A DNA stretch of 64,000 bases from an uncultured Sutterella sp. (GTDB lineage Bacteria; Pseudomonadota; Gammaproteobacteria; Burkholderiales; Burkholderiaceae_F), in the NCBI GenBank assembly GCA_902463725.1, contig CABQGK010000010.1, positions 31,599 to 95,598 of the forward strand, written 5' to 3'. Positions 8,701 through 16,773 of the stretch are shown here, one piece after another. Below the pieces are notes generated by a model. The model had not been told where the DNA came from. It did no database searches and saw nothing but the letters and a program-made list of their open reading frames with translations. Both the position numbers and the translations under genes were made by a program. How positions within the stretch are numbered: position 1 is the stretch's first letter; every line of letters begins with the position of its first letter.

Positions 8701-11150
8701 ATGGGCTCAGTCTCATGGAGGACTCCCTTGAAGCAACGCTTCACACAGAGGGAGATCGCTTTACCTCATCGACCGACGTAGCCAAGTTTGGCACTTGGGA
8801 AGTAGAGAGCCGTAATACGGTAGCCAGGGGCGCTGCTCAGCTCGCTAAGGACACTAAAGTCCAAAGCGGAGGTAACCTCACCCTCAACGATGTAACGCTC
8901 AACTCAAGCCAAACGCTTGAACTCTTGGGAGGTGACATGGCCTTTGGCGAAACGAACAACCTCGATGCGGGCACCCTAAACTTCACCGATGGCACCTTCA
9001 AAGTTAGTGCAGGTGGCACGCTTTATACAGAAAAAGCCTCACTTGCTGCACTCTTTGGCGAAGAAGGACAAAACCTCATGCAAGACTCCCAAGGCGCCAC
9101 GTTGCAGACGAAGGGGACGAGCTTTACCTCGAGCGAAACGGTTGCGAAATTTGGTACGTGGGAAGTGCAGGGTGCAAATTCGAGCGCTACGGGTGCTGGG
9201 CAGTTGGCAAAGACCACATCGGTGGAAGAAAATGGCGAACTGACCGTCAAGAACCTCACCCTTATCAACGGTAAGACCCTTCAAAATACTGGCGGTGAAC
9301 TTGTTTTCGAGGGTGAAACCAATCTCGATGATGGCATCGTGCGCTTGACAGAGGGGACAACGAGCCAGTTTGCCACGGGAGCGACTCTGACTACTAGCAA
9401 GGCAAATGCTGACGCAATTCAATCTGGCGCTGTGCGTAAGATTAGCGGCCGAGACGGCGCAAAACTTGTCACGGCAGAGCAGTTTACGTCGACCGATAAC
9501 TTCGCTGGCTCCTTTGGTGAGTGGCAGGTGCAAAAAAACAGCGTAACCGATTCGCTAGCACTTACTCGCACCACCTTGAACGCAGGCGTCAAACTTGACG
9601 CCACATCGCTCGCGCACATTGATCGTGTGGTGCAAACTGGTGAGGCTAGTGAGCTCATGCTCAACAACGCTCGCGTTGTTGCGGGCAAGGTGACGGGTGA
9701 GGGCGGTATCACCAAGACGGGCGACGGAACGCTCCTCTTTGAAACGGGCACTCACAGCTACAGTGGTCTTACCTATATTCAAGATGGCACGGTCATCCTT
9801 GAGAAGGGCACGGTTTTGTCGGGCAACTTCAACATGGCTGATGACACCACGGTCGTGCTGAGCCTTGATCAAACGGAGCAAACTGCGCCGAGACGCCTGC
9901 GCCGCGCAGTGGCGAGCACGCCGAGCACGCACACCGTGGGCGGGGCGCTTAACCTCGCAAACACAGCGATTGAAGTTCGCTCGAGCACCGAGTACTCGCA
10001 ATTGTCAGCCGATAGCATCACCATCGCTAACGGCGCGACGTTGACGATTGATGCTCGCTCCTTCACAGGCGGCACGGATCGCTTAGAAAACGTGCTCAAG
10101 GGAACGTCGTCCTTTAGCGGGCAGTTTGCCTCCTTTACGGACAATAGCCCCGTCTTTGTGTTAACGCCCATCTACGATGAGGCGAACCACGCAATGCACT
10201 TGGCAATCCGTCCTGATACGGCAGCTCCTGAAGCGCAACCTGCTCTTTCGGGTAAGACGAACCGTATGTTGCAAGAGGCCACTACGCTTATGCAGCGCTA
10301 CATCCCGCTTGATCCTTGCATGGGACAGACGCGCTCTAGCTGGGCACATGCCCTGGGCGGCTGGGATATGCAAGACGGGCGCGACATTCGCTCGGGCTAC
10401 GATGCAACACATTACGGTGCTGCCATTGGTAGCGACGTGTGCGTCAATCACACGAAGTTTGGTATCAACGCTGCGTACCTCTCGAGTGACGCGAAGAGCC
10501 GGCAGAGCGCGATCACCCATAACGTCAATGCCGACACTTGGCAGGTGGGCATCTACGCCATCAAGCCCTTCTCTGATCGTTGGGATGTGGATGCCGAGGC
10601 CGCGTATGGCCACGCTAGCATCCGCATGGACCGCTCGCTCAGCACCTTTGGCAAACTCGCTCGCGCCAAGACCTCTGCCGACATTATGCGCGCTGGCACG
10701 GGCCTTAACTACCGTTGGTCTCAAAATGCCCTAGAGCTGGTTCCTTTTATTCGTGCGGACTACATTCAGGTGAGCACGCACGGATATCGTGAACGTAATG
10801 CCGATGACATGAACCTTACGGTATCGCGCCAGAGCACTAAGGCCATCTACGCAAGTGTCGGTCTGCGCGCGCTCTATAACCCAACTGAGCGCCTCACGGT
10901 GAAGGGTAAGCTCGCCATCAGTGCGGACGTCTATAACGAAGGGAACGACATCACCGTGGCGTTGCGTGATGCACCAGACAAGCCCTTTACGGTTCAGAAT
11001 CCGGAATTGGGTCGCTTTGTCGGTGAGTTGGGTCTTGGGGTTGGCTATCGCATGAGCGATCGCGTCACCTTCTCGGTTGACCTGCAGTCGCTCGCTGGCC
11101 ACGATCGCTACGGCCTCAACGCTGAAGCGGGTGTGAGAATCGACTTCTAA
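5739..11150 (+). CDS. Giant autotransporter adhesin-type protein (type V secretion)
   Basis: 1803 residues. GTG start at 5739 with AGGAG 6 nt upstream. The N-terminus is a textbook extended signal-peptide region (M-N-R-I-Y-R-I-V-W-N-D...V-W-Q-C-V-S-E-L-S-R) followed by a hydrophobic core and cleavage near S-Q-A-L-A. The passenger has a glycine/asparagine-rich part (residues about 160-405), then six divergent ~120-residue repeats (from about 607 to 1330), then a linker. The last ~290 residues form the outer-membrane beta-barrel (S-W-A-H-A-L-G-G-W...), ending in the usual aromatic F. Two cysteines inside the barrel (1527, 1568) are unusual for autotransporters. Probable surface adhesin or biofilm factor; the ligand is unknown. 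A terminator follows at 11205. Confidence 0.93.
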   Translation: MNRIYRIVWNDVLSVWQCVSELSRAHGKRKAAAVSAAPMVHKEVRTAHFKLSAAATTVALLLGLSPASQALATASSNNGTAGQNIGDVHFVISRGDDPTKEAAYNKFADVFKKVNPKSDNYVADATSGTSGSNGTAGNSPAQGSAGAAQTINIDRTISQNLSAGGGVSGGNGNNGQNGGDGGNGGRGASHEEGGQQVQYTNNSDTNEIATANYLSSQPVPADLAGHTQGGNQWAGFVFHGGRGGNGGNGGDGGNGGDGGKGGQGQSALAIESGAVVTVTAGTTITGGRGGNGGNGGNGGNGGDGGNGGKGGMGALVVAGGHGFNLDPMNRAGAFQGGVGGNAGYGGNGGKAGNGGKGGDGGYGVSVNSSTLVVAGTIYGGNGGTGGAAGQAGTAGNAGQVGAGGKNGGVWDPALNSQLGSASSGSVQTNPSPSTPSDATAGTQGRGGSAVKLANGGRLVLESGASLVGGTGSSQGYAIESDGANTVVLNTELGNVSLTGGVRGSGNTLELGGVDNQNYTLTATEVSDKFTPRSGTFFSKLVKKNAGSTWTIQGDISNEFSEAIEVKEGTLKLDSGSVWDKAVDVSGSSTLVYDKNATVTGSMNFSGNTTLETNKEQLSGFTLDIASGSQVTLKTTEDFTSSADVNKFQNWTIASGTSTATGASQLAKGKTSVQGTSKLIVENVALGEDQTLEKTESTELTFAGTSNFDNGTLTIQGNGAKFKEQGAILETAKASGDLIQDNLFGRNSPITVANKDKATLRSTGAFTAKDGFAAQFKGWDVTGANSRVEGAAELAKTTQVMGSGTLFAKNITLGHDQTLVLTGNDALITFEGKTNLDDGSKAFIAGKFQFANEATLETHKASLEAIFGTGQNLMQDSPGATLQTKGEGFTSSTAVGKFGTWEVLGAATSATGASELAKVTDVKTGGELAVDALTLGDTQTLKLTGGDLTFKGETNLDAGTKEFTDGAYRFAQGATLKTQKDSLATLFGDGLSLMEDSLEATLHTEGDRFTSSTDVAKFGTWEVESRNTVARGAAQLAKDTKVQSGGNLTLNDVTLNSSQTLELLGGDMAFGETNNLDAGTLNFTDGTFKVSAGGTLYTEKASLAALFGEEGQNLMQDSQGATLQTKGTSFTSSETVAKFGTWEVQGANSSATGAGQLAKTTSVEENGELTVKNLTLINGKTLQNTGGELVFEGETNLDDGIVRLTEGTTSQFATGATLTTSKANADAIQSGAVRKISGRDGAKLVTAEQFTSTDNFAGSFGEWQVQKNSVTDSLALTRTTLNAGVKLDATSLAHIDRVVQTGEASELMLNNARVVAGKVTGEGGITKTGDGTLLFETGTHSYSGLTYIQDGTVILEKGTVLSGNFNMADDTTVVLSLDQTEQTAPRRLRRAVASTPSTHTVGGALNLANTAIEVRSSTEYSQLSADSITIANGATLTIDARSFTGGTDRLENVLKGTSSFSGQFASFTDNSPVFVLTPIYDEANHAMHLAIRPDTAAPEAQPALSGKTNRMLQEATTLMQRYIPLDPCMGQTRSSWAHALGGWDMQDGRDIRSGYDATHYGAAIGSDVCVNHTKFGINAAYLSSDAKSRQSAITHNVNADTWQVGIYAIKPFSDRWDVDAEAAYGHASIRMDRSLSTFGKLARAKTSADIMRAGTGLNYRWSQNALELVPFIRADYIQVSTHGYRERNADDMNLTVSRQSTKAIYASVGLRALYNPTERLTVKGKLAISADVYNEGNDITVALRDAPDKPFTVQNPELGRFVGELGLGVGYRMSDRVTFSVDLQSLAGHDRYGLNAEAGVRIDF
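6222..6960 (+). repeat. Glycine/asparagine-rich GGNGG-type coding repeats
   Basis: Five blocks of tandem G-G-N, G-G-D and G-G-K triplets, at residues about 162-185, 240-265, 286-312, 336-362 and 380-408, separated by ordinary sequence. At DNA level they are imperfect GGTGGCAAC-like nonamers, so this stretch is prone to slippage and copy-number change between strains. Confidence 0.85.
7559..9490 (+). repeat. Six ~120-residue repeats in the autotransporter passenger
   Basis: Each unit carries the pattern T-L-x-T-x-K-x-S-L...L-F-G...L-M-Q-D-S...F-T-S-S...V-x-K-F-G-T-W-E-V...A-T-G-A-x-x-L-A-K. Unit starts are near residues 607, 725, 853, 973, 1094 and 1215. Units 3-5 are the most alike and the outer ones more diverged, a pattern expected from internal expansion by recombination. 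Confidence 0.8.
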
Positions 11151-11204
11151 CACGGTAAGGCGCAGTGCCTCTCAGCGCTTTTGAGAGGCACCTCCTAGAA
11201 AAAC

Positions 11205-11247
11205 AAAACTCCGAGTCTTCATCTAAATGATGGCTCGGAGTTTTTTT
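11205..11247 (+). terminator. Terminator of the autotransporter gene
   Basis: AAAACTCCGAG at 11205-11215 pairs with CTCGGAGTTTT starting 11234, followed by a run of seven T. A weaker hairpin without T-run (TGCCTCTC/GAGAGGCA, 11166-11190) precedes it. Confidence 0.88.
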
Positions 11248-11311
11248 CAATCCTCGCTCGTGAGCATTGCGTACCGCCGTGGGCACCCAACCCTCGGCCG
11301 ATCAAGTATCT

Positions 11312-11725
11312 TTAGAAGAGCAGGGCATCGAGCGAATAGGCGCCGGGTCCCGTGATCGCCAAGGTGATGTAGCCAATCCCATAGAGGTAGGCAAGTTCAC
11401 GCTTAGCAAATTCCATACCGCCGTGCACGATGAAGTAGATCATCAGAAACATCACCGCAACGCCGATTGCCGCGAGCTGACCAAAAAGCCCAACGATCAC
11501 TAACGCGTTGAGAATCACTTCACCGACGATCGCGCCCACGACTGACATAGGCATCGAGAGCCCAAGCATGGCGGGGAAGTTCTTCGATACTTCCGAGAAG
11601 TGCGCCACTTTGTAGAGCCCATGCGTCAAAAGGCCCAAGCCCAAGAGGACGCGCAAAACGAGTAATGCCAATGAAAGCGTGGCCGACATCTCGGCCACAT
11701 GCAAAAAAGAAACAAGGTTAGACAC
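11312..11725 (-). CDS. DoxX-family membrane protein
   Basis: 137 residues, four predicted hydrophobic segments. Family pattern L-L-V-L-R-V-L-L-G-L-G-L-L-T-H-G-L-Y-K near the N-terminus and G-E-V-I-L-N-A-L-V-I-V-G-L-F in the middle. GTG start at 11725 with GGAG 8 nt upstream. DoxX proteins are small integral membrane proteins, some linked to quinone or thiol oxidation; the role here is unknown. It stands alone. Confidence 0.78.
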   Translation of the reverse strand: MSNLVSFLHVAEMSATLSLALLVLRVLLGLGLLTHGLYKVAHFSEVSKNFPAMLGLSMPMSVVGAIVGEVILNALVIVGLFGQLAAIGVAVMFLMIYFIVHGGMEFAKRELAYLYGIGYITLAITGPGAYSLDALLF

Positions 11726-12121
11726 GCTGAAATCTCCAAAAAATTTGATGGGTCAACCTTCATCTCACACGCTGGGAGACGACATCGACCGAAACGTTGT
11801 GATGGAGAGCATAGTCATGACAAAGCGCGTCAACTGTAAGAAAGGTTGTCGGCTGTAATACTTTGAAGATTTGTCGGGAATTGAGGTGTAGGCCACGGTT
11901 ACTCACGACTTAGCCATCCTAGAGCCCTCAAAAACGCCGAAAACTCGGGAAAATAACCTGAGATAAGTGGCACAAAAGTACGGTCACAAATCGTTACATA
12001 CACATTCTCTAGGGATGATGCGGTTACATTTAGGGTCGTTAACGAAGTTAAAACCATACCAAACAAGCGTCTCTTGCACCTTTTCCTTAAGCGCAGCAAT
12101 ACTTTGTGACCGTTGTGCGTG
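11726..12121. other. Intergenic region between DoxX-like gene and aroQ
   Basis: About 400 bp without a supportable gene. It should contain the promoter of the DoxX-like gene (minus strand) and the end of the aro transcript. I do not see a canonical terminator after aroQ. A 66-codon minus-strand frame at 11899-12099 has no ribosome site and is not called. Confidence 0.4.
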
Positions 12122-12583
12122 TTACTGAGCGTCTAACTCACGCTCGGGCGCGTTGAGGTACGCGATCAAAAATTCGAGCGCCTCATGGTAGCCCTCAATG
12201 CCATGACCCGAAATCTGCTTGATCGCCGCAAGCGAGACGTAACTCACTGCGCGGAAGTCCTCACGCGCGTGAATATCGGTAATGTGCACTTCCACAGTCG
12301 GGATGGCCGTTGCTTTAAGGGCGTCTAGGATTGCTACGCTCGTATGGGTGTAGGCCGCAGGATTGATCACAATACCATCCACCTGTTCGAAATACGCACG
12401 CTGGATTCGGTCCACGATGGCCCCTTCATGATTGCTCTGAAACTCTTCGAGCGTGATGCTGAGTGCATCTGCCCAAACGTCCAAGAGGCGCTTGAGTTCG
12501 CAGTAACTCTGCGCGCCATAAAGCGCGGGTTCACGAATGCCGAGCATATTGAGGTTAGGGCCATTGATGACGAGTATCTTCAT
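12122..12583 (-). CDS. aroQ: 3-dehydroquinate dehydratase, type II
   Basis: 153 residues, normal length. Third step of the shikimate pathway: dehydroquinate to dehydroshikimate, cytoplasmic dodecamer. Motifs: N-G-P-N-L-N-M-L-G near the start, catalytic Tyr in R-E-P-x-L-Y-G, F-Q-S-N-H-E-G, N-P-A-A-Y-T-H-T-S, and E-V-H-I...R-E-D-F-R. Its ATG overlaps the stop of aroE-aroK by 4 nt (12580-12583), so it is translationally coupled as the last gene of the operon. Confidence 0.95.
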   Translation of the reverse strand: MKILVINGPNLNMLGIREPALYGAQSYCELKRLLDVWADALSITLEEFQSNHEGAIVDRIQRAYFEQVDGIVINPAAYTHTSVAILDALKATAIPTVEVHITDIHAREDFRAVSYVSLAAIKQISGHGIEGYHEALEFLIAYLNAPERELDAQ

Positions 12584-13857
12584 AGCGATTCACTTCCGTT
12601 TTTCAACACTTTCACATGGCGAGGAGCCTGCTTGAGCAGAGCGAGCGTCGCGTCAAGCGTCTGCGCGAGCGCATCTTGCACATCGACCACCGCATCTGCA
12701 ACCGATTCGTAGAGGGGGTAGCGTTGCTCGGCTAGCGCCGCAACACCTTGCGCTACGCTGAGCGGCCGCCCCTCGATGGGGAGCGAGTCCAAAGGGCGCT
12801 TGAGCCATAGCACGGTGGCATTCTGCCGCATGAGGGTTCGATTTTCTTCAGCGAGCACCGTGCCGCCCCCCGTAGCGATGACTGCACGCCGTAGAAGGAG
12901 CGCCCGCTTGAGCGTAGCCGACTCAACTGCACGAAAAGCCGTCTCGCCATCCTCACGAATAATCTCTGCGGCGGTGCGCCCCTGACACTCCGAAACAAGC
13001 GCATCAAGGTCGATAAAGGGGCGCTCAAGCACCTCGGCGAGCCGTTTACCGAGCGTGGATTTCCCCGCGCCTGGCATGCCCACCAAAATAAGGTTGCGCG
13101 CGTCGCACTCAACCGTATGTGTAACGCGCGCGACAAGCGTATCGTCTTCACGAATGCCCATCCAACGATTTGCCGCGGCAAGCGCTTGGCTTACGAGCAT
13201 CCCTAGGCCGTTGATCGCAATCAGACCCCGTGCCTCAGCCATCATCATGAGTCGGGTATGTGCAGGGTTGTAGATCAGCTCAAGCACTGCGCGTAACTTG
13301 GGCCACGCACTGAGCGAAGCGAGCGGACTTTCGTCGAGTACGGGGTACATCCCCACTGGCGTTGTGTTGACAATCACCTCAACATCCGTGAGGAGCGTTG
13401 CGCGCTCATAGGTCACGGGGCCTGAGCGCGAGACGATGGTTGCGCGTGCACCAAGATCCTCGAGCACGGCGCAGACGGTTTTCGCCGCACCGCCACTTCC
13501 GAGCACGAGCACGTGTACGCCTCGGAAATCGAGCTTACTCTGACGACAGAGGTAGAGAAAACCATCGTAATCGGTGTTGTCTCCGTAGAGCGTTCCATCA
13601 TCGCGTCGCAGCACAGTATTGACCGCACCAATGCGTGCAGCTCTCTCACTTAACTCATCACAGCGCGCACAGACGACCTCCTTATAAGGGATGGTGACAT
13701 TAAACCCAGCCAATGTGCCACGCTCGAGAAAGGCACTTAGCGCCTCCGGCTCAAGCTCAACGAGCTCGTAAGGGTAGGAGCCAAAGTGCGCATGAATTTC
13801 TGGCGAGAGTGAATGTCCAAGTCGTCTGCCGATGAGCCCGTAACGTTTCTCACTCAT
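12580..13857 (-). CDS. Fused shikimate dehydrogenase - shikimate kinase
   Basis: 425 residues carrying two consecutive pathway enzymes. Residues about 1-250 are shikimate dehydrogenase (AroE): S-L-S-P-E-I-H near the start, N-V-T-I-P-Y-K with the catalytic Lys, G-A-V-N-T, G-D-N-T-D-Y-D-G with the catalytic Asp, and the NADP-binding loop L-G-S-G-G-A-A-K. Residues about 255-425 are shikimate kinase (AroK): P-loop G-M-P-G-A-G-K-S-T-L-G, F-I-D-L-D, F-R-A-V-E, the T-G-G-G-T motif and the lid Arg in E-G-R-P-L. The linker is short. Overlaps its neighbours by 4 nt on both sides. All catalytic residues are present in both halves, so a working bifunctional enzyme is expected. Confidence 0.94.
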   Translation of the reverse strand: MSEKRYGLIGRRLGHSLSPEIHAHFGSYPYELVELEPEALSAFLERGTLAGFNVTIPYKEVVCARCDELSERAARIGAVNTVLRRDDGTLYGDNTDYDGFLYLCRQSKLDFRGVHVLVLGSGGAAKTVCAVLEDLGARATIVSRSGPVTYERATLLTDVEVIVNTTPVGMYPVLDESPLASLSAWPKLRAVLELIYNPAHTRLMMMAEARGLIAINGLGMLVSQALAAANRWMGIREDDTLVARVTHTVECDARNLILVGMPGAGKSTLGKRLAEVLERPFIDLDALVSECQGRTAAEIIREDGETAFRAVESATLKRALLLRRAVIATGGGTVLAEENRTLMRQNATVLWLKRPLDSLPIEGRPLSVAQGVAALAEQRYPLYESVADAVVDVQDALAQTLDATLALLKQAPRHVKVLKNGSESL

Positions 13858-14357
13858 AGCTCCACCATCTCCGCAAACTGATCTTGCTCTACTGCCTCAA
13901 GTGCGATCCCGTGTTCTCTGCAATCCGTAAGAAATGTCGGCGGCAGTGGGGAACGAGCGCGGAACATGCATTGCGCTTGCTCAACGGTGAGCACCTCGAT
14001 CTCGACCTCATGCGCAAGAAGCATGATGAGTAGTTCAGCAGCGGGTAGGGCGCTAGGGAGCTTTGCACGAAAGGCACGCGCTTGCGAAGCCTCGCGGGGA
14101 CTTTGCCCCAACTCTTGTGAACGACTGAGCGCCGTCATCATTCTGTAGAGCGCAACGAGTGCCTTGCGATTTTTCTCGCTTGCCAAGCGTCCAATGCGCT
14201 CAAAAAGCGCGCGCTCGCGCTCAGCGTCATAGACTGCCGCAGCTCGCGCGCGCTTATCCTCAGCAATCTCACTGACAATTTCAAGGCGCTTTTCAACGAG
14301 CGTCACGATTTGCGCATCGATCTGATCAATCTCAGCTCGCAAATTAGCTAATGTCAT
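13854..14357 (-). CDS. AroQ-class chorismate mutase with an extra C-terminal domain
   Basis: 167 residues from the ATG at 14357. This start overlaps the aroC stop in an ATGA arrangement and lies 8 nt after GGAG; the upstream ATG at 14363 is only 2 nt from the same site. Residues about 1-90 are an all-helical chorismate mutase (L-R-A-E-I-D-Q-I-D-A-Q-I-V-T-L-V-E-K-R...A-E-D-K), which makes prephenate for Phe and Tyr. Residues about 90-167 match nothing I recognise: no ACT fold pattern and no prephenate dehydratase or dehydrogenase motif. It may be a regulatory or oligomerisation domain. The neighbouring aroC and aroE-K genes both overlap it. Confidence 0.82.
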   Translation of the reverse strand: MTLANLRAEIDQIDAQIVTLVEKRLEIVSEIAEDKRARAAAVYDAERERALFERIGRLASEKNRKALVALYRMMTALSRSQELGQSPREASQARAFRAKLPSALPAAELLIMLLAHEVEIEVLTVEQAQCMFRARSPLPPTFLTDCREHGIALEAVEQDQFAEMVEL

Positions 14358-15457
14358 GGCCATCGCTCCTCTAGCGCATGCGCAGCTAGTAGCGCGTCGA
14401 GCACCACGAGCGCGAGGATGGCTTCAACAACGGGAACCGCACGAATCACAATGCAGGGATCGTGCCGTCCCGGGACACGGTACTGCGTGAGCTCACCACT
14501 TGAGAGCGAGACGCTTTGCTGCAGTTTCCCTATCGACGGGGTGGGTTTCATTGCTACGGCAACCGTGAGCGGCAACCCAGTGCTCATACCGCCGAGCACG
14601 CCGCCCGCATGGTTACTGAGTGGCACAATCTGGCCATCGATGAGACCGTACGGGTCATTATTTTCTGAGCCGCGTAGCGCCGCAGCACCAAACCCTTCAC
14701 CAAAGGAGACGCCTTTGACACCGGGAATCGCAAAGAGCGCTGCAGCCACAGCACCATCAAGACCGTCAAAGAGCTCACCACCAAGTCCGACGAGCAGCCC
14801 CGTAACCTGCGCTTCAATCACCCCGCCCACACTATCGGCATCTAGGCGCGCGGCTTCAATCGCCGCCGCCATGCGCTCCGCGGCATCACTCTCAAGCGTC
14901 GGGACCTCACGCGTGAGCCGCGCAAGAAGCGCCGCCTCGCTCTCGCCCATCGGATCCATGCCGCGGTCGCGCTCTGTGCCAATCGAGAGCACATGCGCAA
15001 CGACCCCAACGCCCAAGCGAGCGAGAAGCTGCAGCGCAATGCCACCTGCCGCACAGATGGGCGCAGTCAAACGCCCTGAAAAGGCGCCACCGCCACGAAC
15101 ATCTTGAAAGCCCTTAAATTTCACCTGCGCCGGCCAATCGGCGTGAGAAGGCCGAGGAAGGTCGGCAATTTTCCGGTAGTCGCTACTTCGCGCATCGCCG
15201 TTGCGAATCATCCCCGCAAGCGGCGCACCACACGTGCGCGACTCAAGAAGCCCCGAGAGCCACTCCACTGCATCCGCTTCTCGGCGTTGCGTCGAAAGGC
15301 GGCTTTTCCCTGGCGCCCGTCTCTGCATAAACGCAGCAAGCGTCTCTAGGTCTATCGAGAGCCCCGCGGGCAGCCCAGAAAACACCACACCGATCGCCTC
15401 CGAGTGGCTCTGCCCAAATACGTTGACCGAGAGCACTCGGCCTTTCCATTCACTCAT
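14354..15457 (-). CDS. aroC: Chorismate synthase
   Basis: 367 residues, normal length. Converts EPSP to chorismate, needs reduced FMN. Key motifs: F-G-Q-S-H near the start (catalytic His), R-R-A-P-G-K-S-R-L-S-T-Q-R, R-P-S-H-A-D, and F-Q-D-V-R-G-G-G-A-F-S-G-R-L-T-A-P. The last motif, F-S-G-R-L-T-A-P instead of the proteobacterial S-S-A-R-E-T, is typical of clostridial chorismate synthases, suggesting the gene was acquired. AAGGAT ribosome site; ATG overlaps the aroA stop by 4 nt. Confidence 0.94.
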   Translation of the reverse strand: MSEWKGRVLSVNVFGQSHSEAIGVVFSGLPAGLSIDLETLAAFMQRRAPGKSRLSTQRREADAVEWLSGLLESRTCGAPLAGMIRNGDARSSDYRKIADLPRPSHADWPAQVKFKGFQDVRGGGAFSGRLTAPICAAGGIALQLLARLGVGVVAHVLSIGTERDRGMDPMGESEAALLARLTREVPTLESDAAERMAAAIEAARLDADSVGGVIEAQVTGLLVGLGGELFDGLDGAVAAALFAIPGVKGVSFGEGFGAAALRGSENNDPYGLIDGQIVPLSNHAGGVLGGMSTGLPLTVAVAMKPTPSIGKLQQSVSLSSGELTQYRVPGRHDPCIVIRAVPVVEAILALVVLDALLAAHALEERWP

Positions 15458-16773
15458 TCTTTATCCTTCTGCGCGCAATGAACGTTCGGGAGTTCAAGAG
15501 AGCCGCCAAGCGCGGTCCACGCTTCAAAAAATGTGGGGTAGCTCTTATTAACCGCCGAGGGCTCGGTAATCGTCACCGCTACCTCTGCGGCGTGTGCCGC
15601 AACGGCTGCCGCCATCACGATACGGTGGTCGTTGAAGCTAGAAATTGCGGCGCACTGCACACGGGCACCACCTCCCATCACCCAAAGATTATCCTCATCG
15701 GAGCGAGCCTTTACGCCAAGCGCCCCTAGAAGCGCAAGCGTGCTCGCCACACGGTCGCTCTCTTTGATTCTAAGGCGCGCGATGTGCGTGAAATGCGTTT
15801 CGCCTTGCGCAAAGGCTGCGGTGATCGCAAGCACTGGGACGAGATCTGGAATATGCTGCGCGTCGATCGTCTGAGCCTTGAGTGGCGCTGCCTTCACCCG
15901 CACCGTATCCACGCCCTGCATCGACACCTCCGCACCAAAGCGCGCAAGAATGTCAAGCAAGGCGCGATCGCCCTGAAGCGAATCGCCCTTTAGGTTACTG
16001 ACGGTCATCTCTTTTTTGAGCGCCCCTGCGCAAAGCCAAAACGCCGCATTACTCCAGTCGCCTTCTGCACGCACCGTCCTGGGCGTGACGAGCCGCTCGC
16101 GCCCCACGATGCGGTAGTGTCGCAACCCTTCATCAGTCTCAATCTGTGCCCCAAAGGCGCGCAGCACGTCGAGCGTCATAGAAATGTAGTGACGAGACTC
16201 AATCGTTTCGGTGAGCGTAAGCGTACTCACACCGGGCAGAATGCTTAACGCATAGAGAAGGCCGCCGACAAACTGAGAGCTCACATTCGCCGCTACCTTA
16301 TAGTCGCCGTTCGTGAGTTTTCCCTTCACAGAGAGCGGGACACTACCTGCCGCCGAGAGCGCAATCCCATGCGCAACGAGCTCTTCGTAGAGCGGCGAGA
16401 GTGGGCGCTCGACGAGTCGCCCCTCGGCCACAAGCCCCGCATCGGCGCCCAACGCGGCCACAATCGGGAGCATAAAGCGCAGGGTGGTACCACTCTCACC
16501 GCAATTGAGTGTCCCGCCTTGGGTGAGCGCAGTAATAGGGCTCACGACAATAGCGCCATCGCTCACCGTAAACTTTGCTCCTAGGCCCGTGAGCACCCGC
16601 ATAGTGGCCTCAATATCCGCACTACTGCTAGCGCAAAGAATTCGTGTGGGCGCATCAGCGAGCGCCGCCGCCATCAGCAGTCGATGTACATGCGACTTGG
16701 ATGCGATGGCTTCCAGTTCGCCACTCACCGTCCCGGCCACAGTAAGTGCGCTGATTTCTTTACTGATTCGCAT
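15454..16773 (-). CDS. aroA: 5-enolpyruvylshikimate-3-phosphate synthase
   Basis: 439 residues. Transfers enolpyruvyl from PEP to shikimate-3-phosphate. Visible motifs: S-K-S-H-V-H-R near the start, G-E-S-G-T-T-L-R-F (the PEP loop), the A-E-G-D-W-S-N-A-A-F-W-L stretch, and R-I-K-E-S-D-R. The G-E-S-G-T-T-L-R-F and E-G-D-W-S-N-A-A-F forms again look more Firmicutes-like than the usual proteobacterial ones. The start overlaps the end of aroB by 14 nt and lies behind GGGAG, so the two are coupled. Confidence 0.94.
   Translation of the reverse strand: MRISKEISALTVAGTVSGELEAIASKSHVHRLLMAAALADAPTRILCASSSADIEATMRVLTGLGAKFTVSDGAIVVSPITALTQGGTLNCGESGTTLRFMLPIVAALGADAGLVAEGRLVERPLSPLYEELVAHGIALSAAGSVPLSVKGKLTNGDYKVAANVSSQFVGGLLYALSILPGVSTLTLTETIESRHYISMTLDVLRAFGAQIETDEGLRHYRIVGRERLVTPRTVRAEGDWSNAAFWLCAGALKKEMTVSNLKGDSLQGDRALLDILARFGAEVSMQGVDTVRVKAAPLKAQTIDAQHIPDLVPVLAITAAFAQGETHFTHIARLRIKESDRVASTLALLGALGVKARSDEDNLWVMGGGARVQCAAISSFNDHRIVMAAAVAAHAAEVAVTITEPSAVNKSYPTFFEAWTALGGSLELPNVHCAQKDKE

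Noticed and set aside
11899..12099. 66-codon minus-strand frame
   Set aside because: No ribosome site, mixed composition, no recognisable pattern.
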